From NCBI GenBank assembly GCA_965657215.1, contig CBFHNR010000009.1, forward strand, positions 36,867-100,866: DNA of 64,000 bases. Direction: 5' to 3'. Source of the DNA: JAHEJA01 sp965657215 (GTDB taxonomy: Bacteria > Pseudomonadota > Alphaproteobacteria > Rhodobacterales > Rhodobacteraceae). Shown piece by piece: positions 1-6,556 of this stretch; within the stretch, counting starts at the first letter, position 1; each line of letters starts with the position of its first letter. A program made the position numbers and the translations under genes. The notes beneath the pieces are model-generated. The model ran no database searches, was not told the DNA's origin, and saw only the letters and a list, made by a program, of their open reading frames with translations.

Positions 1-65
1 TCCAAAGCTTTTTGGATGACTACTCCATGGGCCTTGCTGGACGACATCCCGGCCTGCGCCATTAA
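1..65 (+). CDS. Possible 3' end of an unidentified upstream gene
   Basis: Two frames are open from the window edge. One ends at the TAA at 63-65 with the C-terminal residues GLAGRHPGLRH. The other ends at 70-72. Neither tail is one I can assign. The fragment lies just upstream of the rpsO ribosome binding site, so it could be the end of a gene before rpsO, or simply leader sequence. Low confidence. Confidence 0.25.
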   Translation, partial: QSFLDDYSMGLAGRHPGLRH

Positions 66-89
66 CCCTTAACTCTAAAGGAGACCCCG

Positions 90-359
90 ATGTCGATTAC
101 AGCTGAAGAAAAAGCACGCGTCATGAAAGAATTCGCAACGAAAGAAGGTGACACTGGTTCACCCGAAGTTCAAGTTGCAATCCTAACATCACGCATCAAC
201 ACGCTTACAGAGCACTTCAAAACCCACAAAAAAGACAACCACGGTCGCCGTGGCCTTTTGAAAATGGTTGCTCTACGTCGTAAGCTTTTGGACTACACCA
301 AAGCAAAAGACGTTGCGCGTTATCAAGATTTGATCAAGCGTTTGGGCATCCGCCGCTAA
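90..359 (+). CDS. rpsO: 30S ribosomal protein S15
   Basis: Small-subunit ribosomal protein S15 binds 16S rRNA in the central domain and nucleates platform assembly. The 89-residue product has the usual length and the family signature: an N-terminal helix followed by TGSPEVQVAILTSRI, LTEHFKTHKKD and HGRRGLL, with a basic C-terminus ending in GIRR. A strong AAAGGAG site lies 7-8 nt before the ATG. It is followed by a terminator, then the globin gene, and pnp lies further downstream on the same strand. The rpsO-pnp proximity is common in bacteria, but here two unrelated genes sit between them. Confidence 0.97.
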   Translation: MSITAEEKARVMKEFATKEGDTGSPEVQVAILTSRINTLTEHFKTHKKDNHGRRGLLKMVALRRKLLDYTKAKDVARYQDLIKRLGIRR

Positions 360-383
360 ACGCACCTTGATCACATTGGTCTC

Positions 384-409
384 AACGCCCGCCTCGTGCG
401 GGCGTTTTG
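384..409 (+). terminator. Rho-independent terminator after rpsO
   Basis: A perfect 9-bp GC-rich inverted repeat (AACGCCCGC and GCGGGCGTT) with a 5-nt loop is followed by a short T run. It lies 25 nt after the rpsO stop codon. Confidence 0.85.
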
Positions 410-491
410 CATTTTAGCAATGTATATATCCCTTTGCCCCCATTCGATAAGGCTTGCCCCCTAAACCAAAATCAATCAGCGACGTTCTTAC

Positions 492-500
492 AGGAGGTGA
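492..500 (+). promoter_or_regulatory. Orphan Shine-Dalgarno-like AGGAGGTGA upstream of globin gene
   Basis: A perfect anti-16S match sits 44 nt before the globin ATG, too far to serve it. No ATG, GTG or TTG follows at normal spacing. The globin start has its own weaker AAGG. The element may be chance, or may be part of a structured leader or a ribosome standby site. Confidence 0.3.
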
Positions 501-543
501 ACAACAGTAGCTTAAACTGCATCGGCAACCAAAAGGTAAGAAT

Positions 544-957
544 ATGCTTTCTCGCGAACAAATTGACTCCGCAACAACAGCTGTTGCAAGCATCCCGAAC
601 ATGGATGACCTTTCAGAAACATTTTACACAAATCTATTTGAAACAGCTCCAGAGGTGAGACCCATGTTTGGCGATGACATCAAAGACCAAGCCAAAAAAT
701 TAAGTACGACTCTGTCTCTTGCTTTCAAAAATCTCGAAAAAATCGAAACACTCGTACCAACTCTTAAAGAAATGGGTGCAAAGCACGCGACTTACGGCGT
801 CAAACCAGAGCACTATGGCATCGTTGCCTCCACTTTGATCGCAACAGTTGAGACTACACTTGGCTCCAAATTTGGGAATGATGCCAAAAACAGCTTTGAA
901 GCTATTTTGAATCTCGTAGCGCAAGTCATGCTAGAAGGTGCTGCAGACGCCTCATAA
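544..957 (+). CDS. Single-domain globin (bacterial haemoglobin)
   Basis: This 137-residue protein aligns along its length with single-domain bacterial globins of the Vitreoscilla haemoglobin/flavohaemoglobin class. Visible haem-pocket residues are Tyr28 (B10, in FYTNLF), Gln49 (E7) and proximal His81 (F8, in AKHATYGV). The segment PEVRPMF after helix B is also typical. There is no reductase domain, so it would need a separate reductase for NO dioxygenation, or it acts in O2 binding or sensing. A soluble MCP-like gene starts 23 nt after its stop codon (ATG at 981), which suggests co-transcription and a sensory role. The heme-binding call is strong; the function is inferred. Confidence 0.9.
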   Translation: MLSREQIDSATTAVASIPNMDDLSETFYTNLFETAPEVRPMFGDDIKDQAKKLSTTLSLAFKNLEKIETLVPTLKEMGAKHATYGVKPEHYGIVASTLIATVETTLGSKFGNDAKNSFEAILNLVAQVMLEGAADAS

Positions 958-980
958 TTTCAATCGCGTTGGATAATCGC

Positions 981-1667
981 ATGACCGCTCAAACGTCGTT
1001 CCACGATGACCTCATCCGCTTGGTCAATCAAAGTGGGAAGCTCCGCATGCTTTCCCATCGTGCGGTCATGATGATGCTCCTGATCCAGTCAGACATTGAA
1101 AACGCAAAAAAACATAAAGAAGGCTTAGAGAAAGCGATAATCGCATTTCAAAATTTATCAAAACCTCTCATTGATGCAAAATCTGTCGAAGGCGATCTGC
1201 GCGATTGCGCCGTGTTCCTTTCAAATAACAAAGTATTCGCGCACGACGATATAGTTGCAACTGAATACTTCCTCTCGCACAGCCGAGAACTTCAGCAAGA
1301 CATCGTGAAAAATGGCAAAATAGAAACTGTTAAGTTAACCACTTTTGCCGACTTCGTGTCTGATATCTTGCTACTCCGCTTGAACAACATGCTTCAGGCC
1401 ATTGAAAATCAAATTGCAAAAATTACGCAGAACGAGCAAACAGAGGCAGAACATAAAACGGAAATCATCTCTCATTCGATCGACGAATTAGAAAAATCAA
1501 CCAGAATGGTTTTCATGATTTCCCTTAATGCCTCGATCGAAGCATCCCGCTTAGCAAGTGAGGGGGAAGGCTTCAAACAAATCGTACGTGAAATACGCGA
1601 CCTCAGTGATAAAATGGGGCATACTGCAGCGAAATTGAAATCACAATTGATTACGAAATCAAACTGA
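981..1667 (+). CDS. Soluble MCP-like protein with PilJ/NIT-type N-terminus and truncated signalling hairpin
   Basis: About 228 residues from the ATG; a TTG 12 nt upstream is an alternative start. The N-terminal motif SGKLRMLSHRA resembles the type IV pilus methyl-accepting (PilJ-type) sensor domain. The C-terminal part contains a recognisable chemoreceptor tip (ISLNASIEASRLASEGEGF, then IVREIRDLSDK), but the protein ends about 25 residues later, so the descending helix of the usual hairpin is short. No membrane segment is visible, so it is probably cytoplasmic. It directly follows the globin gene. It could be a globin partner, a decoy or regulator of chemoreceptor arrays, or a diverged sensor. 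Family recognition is moderate. Confidence 0.65.
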   Translation: MTAQTSFHDDLIRLVNQSGKLRMLSHRAVMMMLLIQSDIENAKKHKEGLEKAIIAFQNLSKPLIDAKSVEGDLRDCAVFLSNNKVFAHDDIVATEYFLSHSRELQQDIVKNGKIETVKLTTFADFVSDILLLRLNNMLQAIENQIAKITQNEQTEAEHKTEIISHSIDELEKSTRMVFMISLNASIEASRLASEGEGFKQIVREIRDLSDKMGHTAAKLKSQLITKSN

Positions 1668-1833
1668 TTCCCACCCGATCCAACTAAGTAAAAAATAGAG
1701 TGTGCCGCAGGCACTCAATTTGGAAATACCCCCTCTCGAACCAAGACTTCCCAAGTCATCATTTATTCTGTATACGCGGCCTATCTGAAATCAGGCGCCC
1801 GGACCCAGCGCCCGACATATAAGATAATGGGTC

Positions 1834-1872
1834 AGGGGGAATCCGCCCCCTACGAAAAATGGCCAATTGGCC
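1834..1872 (+). promoter_or_regulatory. Structured leader of pnp
   Basis: Two symmetric elements lie within 60 nt of the pnp start: AGGGGG (1834-1839) pairing with CCCCCT (1846-1851), and the perfect 12-bp palindrome GGCCAATTGGCC at 1861-1872. In enterobacteria the pnp leader hairpin is cut by RNase III and mediates autoregulation by PNPase. A similar role here is inference from position and structure only. Confidence 0.5.
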
Positions 1873-1888
1873 GAATTAGGAAACGTAG

Positions 1889-4033
1889 ATGTTTAACGTA
1901 ACGAAAAAATCAATCGAGTGGGGCGAAGAAACGCTAACACTTGAAACTGGCAAAGTTGCCCGTCAAGCGGACGGCACTGTCATCGCCACTTTGGGCGAAA
2001 CTTCAGTCATGGCAAACGTGACTTTTGCAAAAGAAGCAAAACCAGGTCAGGACTTCTTTCCCCTGACTGTTCATTACCAAGAGAAATATTACGCCGCCGG
2101 TAAAATCCCAGGTGGCTTTTTCAAACGCGAAGCGCGCCCAAGCGAAAAAGAAACGCTGACTGCGCGTCTGATTGACCGTCCAATTCGTCCACTCTTTGTG
2201 GATGGGTTCAAACACGAAGTGTTGGTCATGTGTACTGTTCTTAGCCACGACTTGGTCAATGACCCTGATGTCGTCGCAATGATCGCGGCTTCCGCTGCAC
2301 TGACATTGTCTGGTGTTCCTTTCATGGGCCCAATCGCCGCTGCGCGCGTTGGCTTTGTTGATGGTGAATATATCCTCAACCCAGAAGTCGAAGATATGGA
2401 CCAGTTGCGCACGAAGCCAGATCAACGTCTGGACCTTGTTGTTGCTGGCACCAAAGACGCCGTCATGATGGTGGAATCTGAGGCCTATGAACTCAGCGAA
2501 GAAGAAATGCTTGGCGCGGTAGAATTTGCACATGCTCAAATTCAGCCTGTCATCGATTTGATCATCGACTTGGCAGAAGATTGCGCAAACGAGCCATTCA
2601 ATTTTGTACCACCAAGCTATGATGATCTTTATGCTGCGATCAAATCCGCAGGCGAAGATCAAATGCGTGCGGCCTTCGCATTAACTGACAAACAAGAGCG
2701 CGTTGCAGCCGTTTCAGCAGCACGCGATGCCATCAAAGCGACGTTGAGCGAAGAACAACTCGCCGATGCAAACCTTGGTTCAGCAATGAAAAAGCTAGAA
2801 GCCAGCATTTTGCGCGGTGACGTTGTGAAAACTGGCAAGCGTATCGATGGACGTGGCACAGCCGACATTCGTCAAATCGTGAGTGAGACAGGTATCTTGC
2901 CGCGCACGCACGGGTCAGCCTTGTTCACACGTGGTGAAACTCAGGGCTTGGTTGTAACGACTTTGGGCACTGGCGATGATGAGCAAATCATTGATGCGCT
3001 GCATGGCAACCACCGTTCGAACTTTATGCTGCACTATAACTTCCCTCCGTACTCTGTGGGCGAAGTGGGTCGTGTTGGCTCCCCTGGACGTCGTGAAATT
3101 GGTCACGGAAAACTCGCGTGGCGCGCACTTCAAGCGGTTCTTCCTGCGGCGACAGATTTCCCATATACAATTCGCGTCGTGTCAGAAATCACTGAATCAA
3201 ACGGATCGTCCTCTATGGCCTCTGTCTGTGGTGGATCTTTGTCAATGATGGACGCAGGCGTTCCATTGAAGGCTCCTGTGGCAGGCGTTGCAATGGGTCT
3301 CATCCTAGAAGACGACGGCTCATACGCGGTTCTAACAGACATCTTGGGTGACGAAGACCACCTAGGTGACATGGACTTCAAAGTTGCGGGTACTGAAAAC
3401 GGTATCACATCTTTGCAAATGGACATCAAAGTTGCCGGCATCACACCTGCCATTATGAAGCAAGCTTTGGCACAAGCCAAAGATGGCCGCATGCATATCT
3501 TGGGTGAAATGTCCAAGGCCTTGACCGAAGCCTCCGAATTCAGCGTTCACGCACCACGCATTGAAACAATGCAAGTGCCTCAGGACAAAATTCGCGAAGT
3601 CATCGGGTCTGGTGGCAAAGTGATCCGTGAAATCGTTGAAGTGTCTGGCGCAAAAGTTGACATCAACGACGAAGGTCAAATCAAGATTGCGTCTCCAAAC
3701 GGTGACTCAATCAAGAAGGCCTACGACATGATCTGGTCAATCGTTGCTGAACCAGAAGTTGGCCAAATTTATGATGGTAAAGTTGTCAAAGTTGTCGACT
3801 TCGGTGCCTTCGTAAACTTCTTTGGCAAGCGCGATGGCTTGGTGCACGTCTCTCAAATCGAGAACCGTCGCCTGAACCACCCATCAGACGTTCTAAAAGA
3901 AGGCCAAGAGGTCAAAGTGAAGCTTCTAGGGTTTGATGATCGCGGCAAAGTTCGCTTGTCCATGAAAGTTGTGGATCAAGAAACAGGCGCCGAAATCGTC
4001 GAAGAGAAAAAGGAAGACAAGTCAGAGGATTGA
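1889..4033 (+). CDS. pnp: Polyribonucleotide nucleotidyltransferase (PNPase)
   Basis: A 3'-5' phosphorolytic exoribonuclease that degrades RNA to nucleoside diphosphates and adds heteropolymeric tails; it is a cytoplasmic trimer, often in the degradosome. The 714 residues have the standard order: first RNase PH domain (about 10-145), helical domain, second RNase PH domain (about 320-460), KH domain with its GSGG loop near residue 572, and S1 domain (about 620-690, VKVVDFGAFV). The acidic, lysine-rich tail is typical. The preceding 220-bp leader contains two hairpins, and a terminator follows 25 nt after the stop codon. Length and motifs are complete. Confidence 0.98.
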   Translation: MFNVTKKSIEWGEETLTLETGKVARQADGTVIATLGETSVMANVTFAKEAKPGQDFFPLTVHYQEKYYAAGKIPGGFFKREARPSEKETLTARLIDRPIRPLFVDGFKHEVLVMCTVLSHDLVNDPDVVAMIAASAALTLSGVPFMGPIAAARVGFVDGEYILNPEVEDMDQLRTKPDQRLDLVVAGTKDAVMMVESEAYELSEEEMLGAVEFAHAQIQPVIDLIIDLAEDCANEPFNFVPPSYDDLYAAIKSAGEDQMRAAFALTDKQERVAAVSAARDAIKATLSEEQLADANLGSAMKKLEASILRGDVVKTGKRIDGRGTADIRQIVSETGILPRTHGSALFTRGETQGLVVTTLGTGDDEQIIDALHGNHRSNFMLHYNFPPYSVGEVGRVGSPGRREIGHGKLAWRALQAVLPAATDFPYTIRVVSEITESNGSSSMASVCGGSLSMMDAGVPLKAPVAGVAMGLILEDDGSYAVLTDILGDEDHLGDMDFKVAGTENGITSLQMDIKVAGITPAIMKQALAQAKDGRMHILGEMSKALTEASEFSVHAPRIETMQVPQDKIREVIGSGGKVIREIVEVSGAKVDINDEGQIKIASPNGDSIKKAYDMIWSIVAEPEVGQIYDGKVVKVVDFGAFVNFFGKRDGLVHVSQIENRRLNHPSDVLKEGQEVKVKLLGFDDRGKVRLSMKVVDQETGAEIVEEKKEDKSED

Positions 4034-4059
4034 TTTTACTCCACTTGTTTGCAAGGATG

Positions 4060-4089
4060 GCTCCAGTACATTGTGCTGGGGCTTTTTTT
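4060..4089 (+). terminator. Rho-independent terminator after pnp
   Basis: GCTCCAGTAC and GTGCTGGGGC form an imperfect stem with two G-U pairs, followed by a run of seven T. It lies between pnp and the outer-membrane protein gene. Confidence 0.85.
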
Positions 4090-4118
4090 ATCCCGCAAAT
4101 AAATTTGTGGACTATCTT

Positions 4119-4817
4119 ATGAAAATAACTTTAACGGCTGCGGCCGCAGTTTTGGCTTTATCTACTCCATTGATGGCACAGGAAAATATGCGTGCTGGAC
4201 TTGGGGTCACTTCACTGGGTGCAACGGTTGAGGGCCAATATCGGATCAACGAAAACTGGGCGGTTCGCGGACTTTATGCTGGAGGATTATCGTATGATGA
4301 TTCTGGAACAGAGGTTGAGTCAGACGTAACAGCAACATACACTGGCTCAGGCAACCTCGGTGGTGCTGCAATCTTGATGGATTACTACGTTGGCGGATCT
4401 GGCTTCAAAATTTCTGGCGGCCTTTTGATGTCCACCACAGGCTTGGATCTTAGTAGCAACCTGAGCCCAACTGGCAATGGAAGCTTCGACTTTGGTGATT
4501 TGGACATTAACGCGGGTAGCATTGATGTTGATGCGTCAGCTGAGTTCAAACGCAGCATGGCGCCTATGATTACGCTTGGGTATGATTGGCAAATCACTGA
4601 TCGATTTAGCTTGAACGCAGAAGTGGGTGCTATTGCAATCGGTGGGTTCGACATCGACATGACCGCGACACCAGATCAAGATGCGATTAACGCAGGCTTT
4701 GATCAGGCGGCGATTGATGCCGAAATCGATGCCGAGATCGCAAAAGCGCAAGACGACATCGGAAATTCAGCAGACCTCTATCCATTTATCGGAATTATGG
4801 GGACGTGGCGCTTCTAA
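4119..4817 (+). CDS. Outer-membrane beta-barrel protein, function unknown
   Basis: A 232-residue protein with a clear signal peptide (MKITLTAAAAVLALSTPLMA, cleavage before QE). It then has alternating hydrophobic and polar strands such as EGQYRINENWAVRGLYAGG, and ends in Phe (GTWRF), the usual BAM recognition signal. The pattern fits small OmpA/OmpW-like 8-stranded barrels. The region near residues 185-218 is rich in Asp, Ala and Ile with repeated DAEIDAEI-type units, probably an extracellular loop. An in-frame start exists inside pnp, but the ATG at 4119 is preferred because it gives the signal peptide. It is monocistronic, with strong terminators on both sides. Confidence 0.75.
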   Translation: MKITLTAAAAVLALSTPLMAQENMRAGLGVTSLGATVEGQYRINENWAVRGLYAGGLSYDDSGTEVESDVTATYTGSGNLGGAAILMDYYVGGSGFKISGGLLMSTTGLDLSSNLSPTGNGSFDFGDLDINAGSIDVDASAEFKRSMAPMITLGYDWQITDRFSLNAEVGAIAIGGFDIDMTATPDQDAINAGFDQAAIDAEIDAEIAKAQDDIGNSADLYPFIGIMGTWRF

Positions 4818-4825
4818 ACTGACTT

Positions 4826-4855
4826 GAGCAGCCTCGCCGTCGCGCGAGGCTGCTC
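4826..4855 (+). terminator. Strong hairpin terminator after the barrel protein gene
   Basis: A perfect 12-bp inverted repeat GAGCAGCCTCGC/GCGAGGCTGCTC with a 6-nt loop begins 9 nt after the stop codon. The T-tract is weak (CCCTTC), so the hairpin may protect the 3' end as much as terminate. Confidence 0.7.
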
Positions 4856-5017
4856 CCTTCGAATGACCCCAATTTATTTTGTGATGGCACTCGCAAGTGT
4901 GATCAGCCTTATGTACCGAGGGCCATGTCGGACACTCCTGCAAAAATGGATGAATTGTTGCGACACTGCAGCGTCATCCCTTGCCAATCATAAGCACCAA
5001 TGACAAGATGCCCCAAA

Positions 5018-5037
5018 CCTGATTTGATCAAATCAGG
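5018..5037. promoter_or_regulatory. 20-bp perfect palindrome upstream of the aldehyde dehydrogenase gene
   Basis: CCTGATTTGATCAAATCAGG reads identically on both strands, with no spacer. It ends 24 nt before the ATG at 5062. A spacerless palindrome with a TTTGATCAAA core suits a dimeric transcription factor better than an RNA hairpin. The rest of 4856-5017 shows no gene or clear signal. Confidence 0.55.
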
Positions 5038-5061
5038 CCTCTTCAAACAGGAGCATTCCGA

Positions 5062-6504
5062 ATGATCGAAAAACGCCAATTTTATATCAATGGACAGTGG
5101 GTAGAGACTATCGACGGTCGTGATCATAATGTTATCAATCCATCCACAGAAGAAGCCTGCGCCGTGATCTCGCTCGGTGGGCCAGAGGACGCCAATGCCG
5201 CCGTCGCCGCTGCAAAGGCTGCGTTCCCAACATGGATGAAAACCCCCGTTGAGGAGCGCGTTGCCTTGTTCAAAAAGTTCCTAGAACTTTATGAAAAGCG
5301 CTCTGAGGATATGGCTCAGACTATTAGCCTTGAAATGGGTGCCCCTATCGATATGGCGCGCCAACAACAGGTTACGACCGGAACATTCCACGTAAATGGG
5401 TTTTTACACGCGATCGAGAATTTCAAATTTGATCGCCCTCTTGGGGACCACGCTCCTGAGGATCGTATTATCTATGAACCCATTGGTGTTTGTGCATTGA
5501 TCACCCCATGGAACTGGCCGATGAACCAAATCGTTCTCAAGGTCGGGGCTGCAGTTATGGCTGGATGCACGATGGTGTTGAAACCATCTGAAGAATCCCC
5601 ATTGAATGCGGTGATCTTTGCTGAGCTGATGCATGAGGCTGGGTTCCCTGCTGGTGTGTTCAACATGGTAAATGGTGACGGGCTCGGTGTGGGTCATACA
5701 CTCTCGGGTCATCCTGATGTTGATATGGTGTCCTTTACTGGATCAACCCGCGCAGGTATCGCAATTTCCAAGAACGCAGCGGATTCATTGAAACGTGTGC
5801 ACCTTGAATTGGGTGGCAAAGGCGCAAATCTGGTCTTTGCTGATGCAGATGAAAAAGCGATTTCTCGCGGCGTTTTGCGTGTTATGAACAACTCAGGTCA
5901 ATCTTGTAATGCGCCAACACGGATGCTTGTTCAGCGCGACATTTATGATCAAGCGATTGAAACTGCTATTGCCACCGCCAATAAAATCGAAGTTGGCCCA
6001 GGTGACAAAGAAGGCCGTCATATCGGACCAGTTGTGAATGAAACTCAGTTCAATAAAATCCAAGCATTGATCCAAAAAGGTATCGATGAAGGGGCGCGCC
6101 TTATTGCAGGTGGCGTAGGTCGTCCAGATGGGTTGAACCGTGGGTTCTATGTGCGCCCTACTATTTTTGCAGATGCAAACAACCAGATGACGATTGCGCG
6201 CGAGGAAATCTTTGGTCCAGTCATGGCAATCATTCCTTTTGACACCGAAGAAGAAGCCGTAGAAATCGCGAATGACACACCTTACGGTTTGACAAACTAC
6301 GTCCAAACTCAAGATTCAGATCGTGCAAACCGCATGGCACGGTCCTTGCGCTCTGGCATGGTGGAAATGAACGGCAAATCTCGGTCTATGGGATCCCCAT
6401 TTGGCGGAATGAAGCAATCCGGCAATGGCCGCGAAGGTGGCGTTTGGGGGATCGAAGATTTCCTAGAAGTCAAATCCGTCTCAGGCTGGACCAACGAAGA
6501 GTAA
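5062..6504 (+). CDS. NAD(P)+-dependent aldehyde dehydrogenase family protein
   Basis: Oxidises an aldehyde to the carboxylate using NAD(P)+; the substrate cannot be read from sequence. The 480 residues match the ALDH family length. The general base Glu249 lies in LELGGKGANL and the catalytic Cys282 in NNSGQSCNAPTRM. The cofactor-binding SFTGSTRAG and the PWNWPMNQ segment are also present. The start has an AGGAG site 8 nt upstream. A 20-bp palindrome just before the gene suggests local repression. It converges on a dimethylglycine-dehydrogenase-like gene across a shared terminator, so any shared methylamine or betaine pathway is only a suggestion. Confidence 0.93.
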   Translation: MIEKRQFYINGQWVETIDGRDHNVINPSTEEACAVISLGGPEDANAAVAAAKAAFPTWMKTPVEERVALFKKFLELYEKRSEDMAQTISLEMGAPIDMARQQQVTTGTFHVNGFLHAIENFKFDRPLGDHAPEDRIIYEPIGVCALITPWNWPMNQIVLKVGAAVMAGCTMVLKPSEESPLNAVIFAELMHEAGFPAGVFNMVNGDGLGVGHTLSGHPDVDMVSFTGSTRAGIAISKNAADSLKRVHLELGGKGANLVFADADEKAISRGVLRVMNNSGQSCNAPTRMLVQRDIYDQAIETAIATANKIEVGPGDKEGRHIGPVVNETQFNKIQALIQKGIDEGARLIAGGVGRPDGLNRGFYVRPTIFADANNQMTIAREEIFGPVMAIIPFDTEEEAVEIANDTPYGLTNYVQTQDSDRANRMARSLRSGMVEMNGKSRSMGSPFGGMKQSGNGREGGVWGIEDFLEVKSVSGWTNEE

Positions 6505-6525
6505 TCTTTGACCAAGTCACAAACG

Positions 6526-6556
6526 AAAAACGCCTCCCTAGGGAGGCGTTTTTTAT
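6526..6556. terminator. Bidirectional terminator between convergent dehydrogenase genes
   Basis: AAAAACGCCTCCC and GGAGGCGTTTTTT form a near-perfect stem with a three-base loop, with A and T tracts on both sides. It can therefore terminate both genes. It abuts the stop codon of the minus-strand gene. Confidence 0.9.

Noticed and set aside
1690..1720. Terminator at the end of the MCP-like gene
   Set aside because: GTGCC/GGCAC gives only a 5-bp stem and no T-tract follows.
2003..2662. A 219-codon minus-strand ORF inside pnp
   Set aside because: It is antisense to a highly conserved gene, has low-complexity unrecognisable composition, and no ribosome site or promoter.
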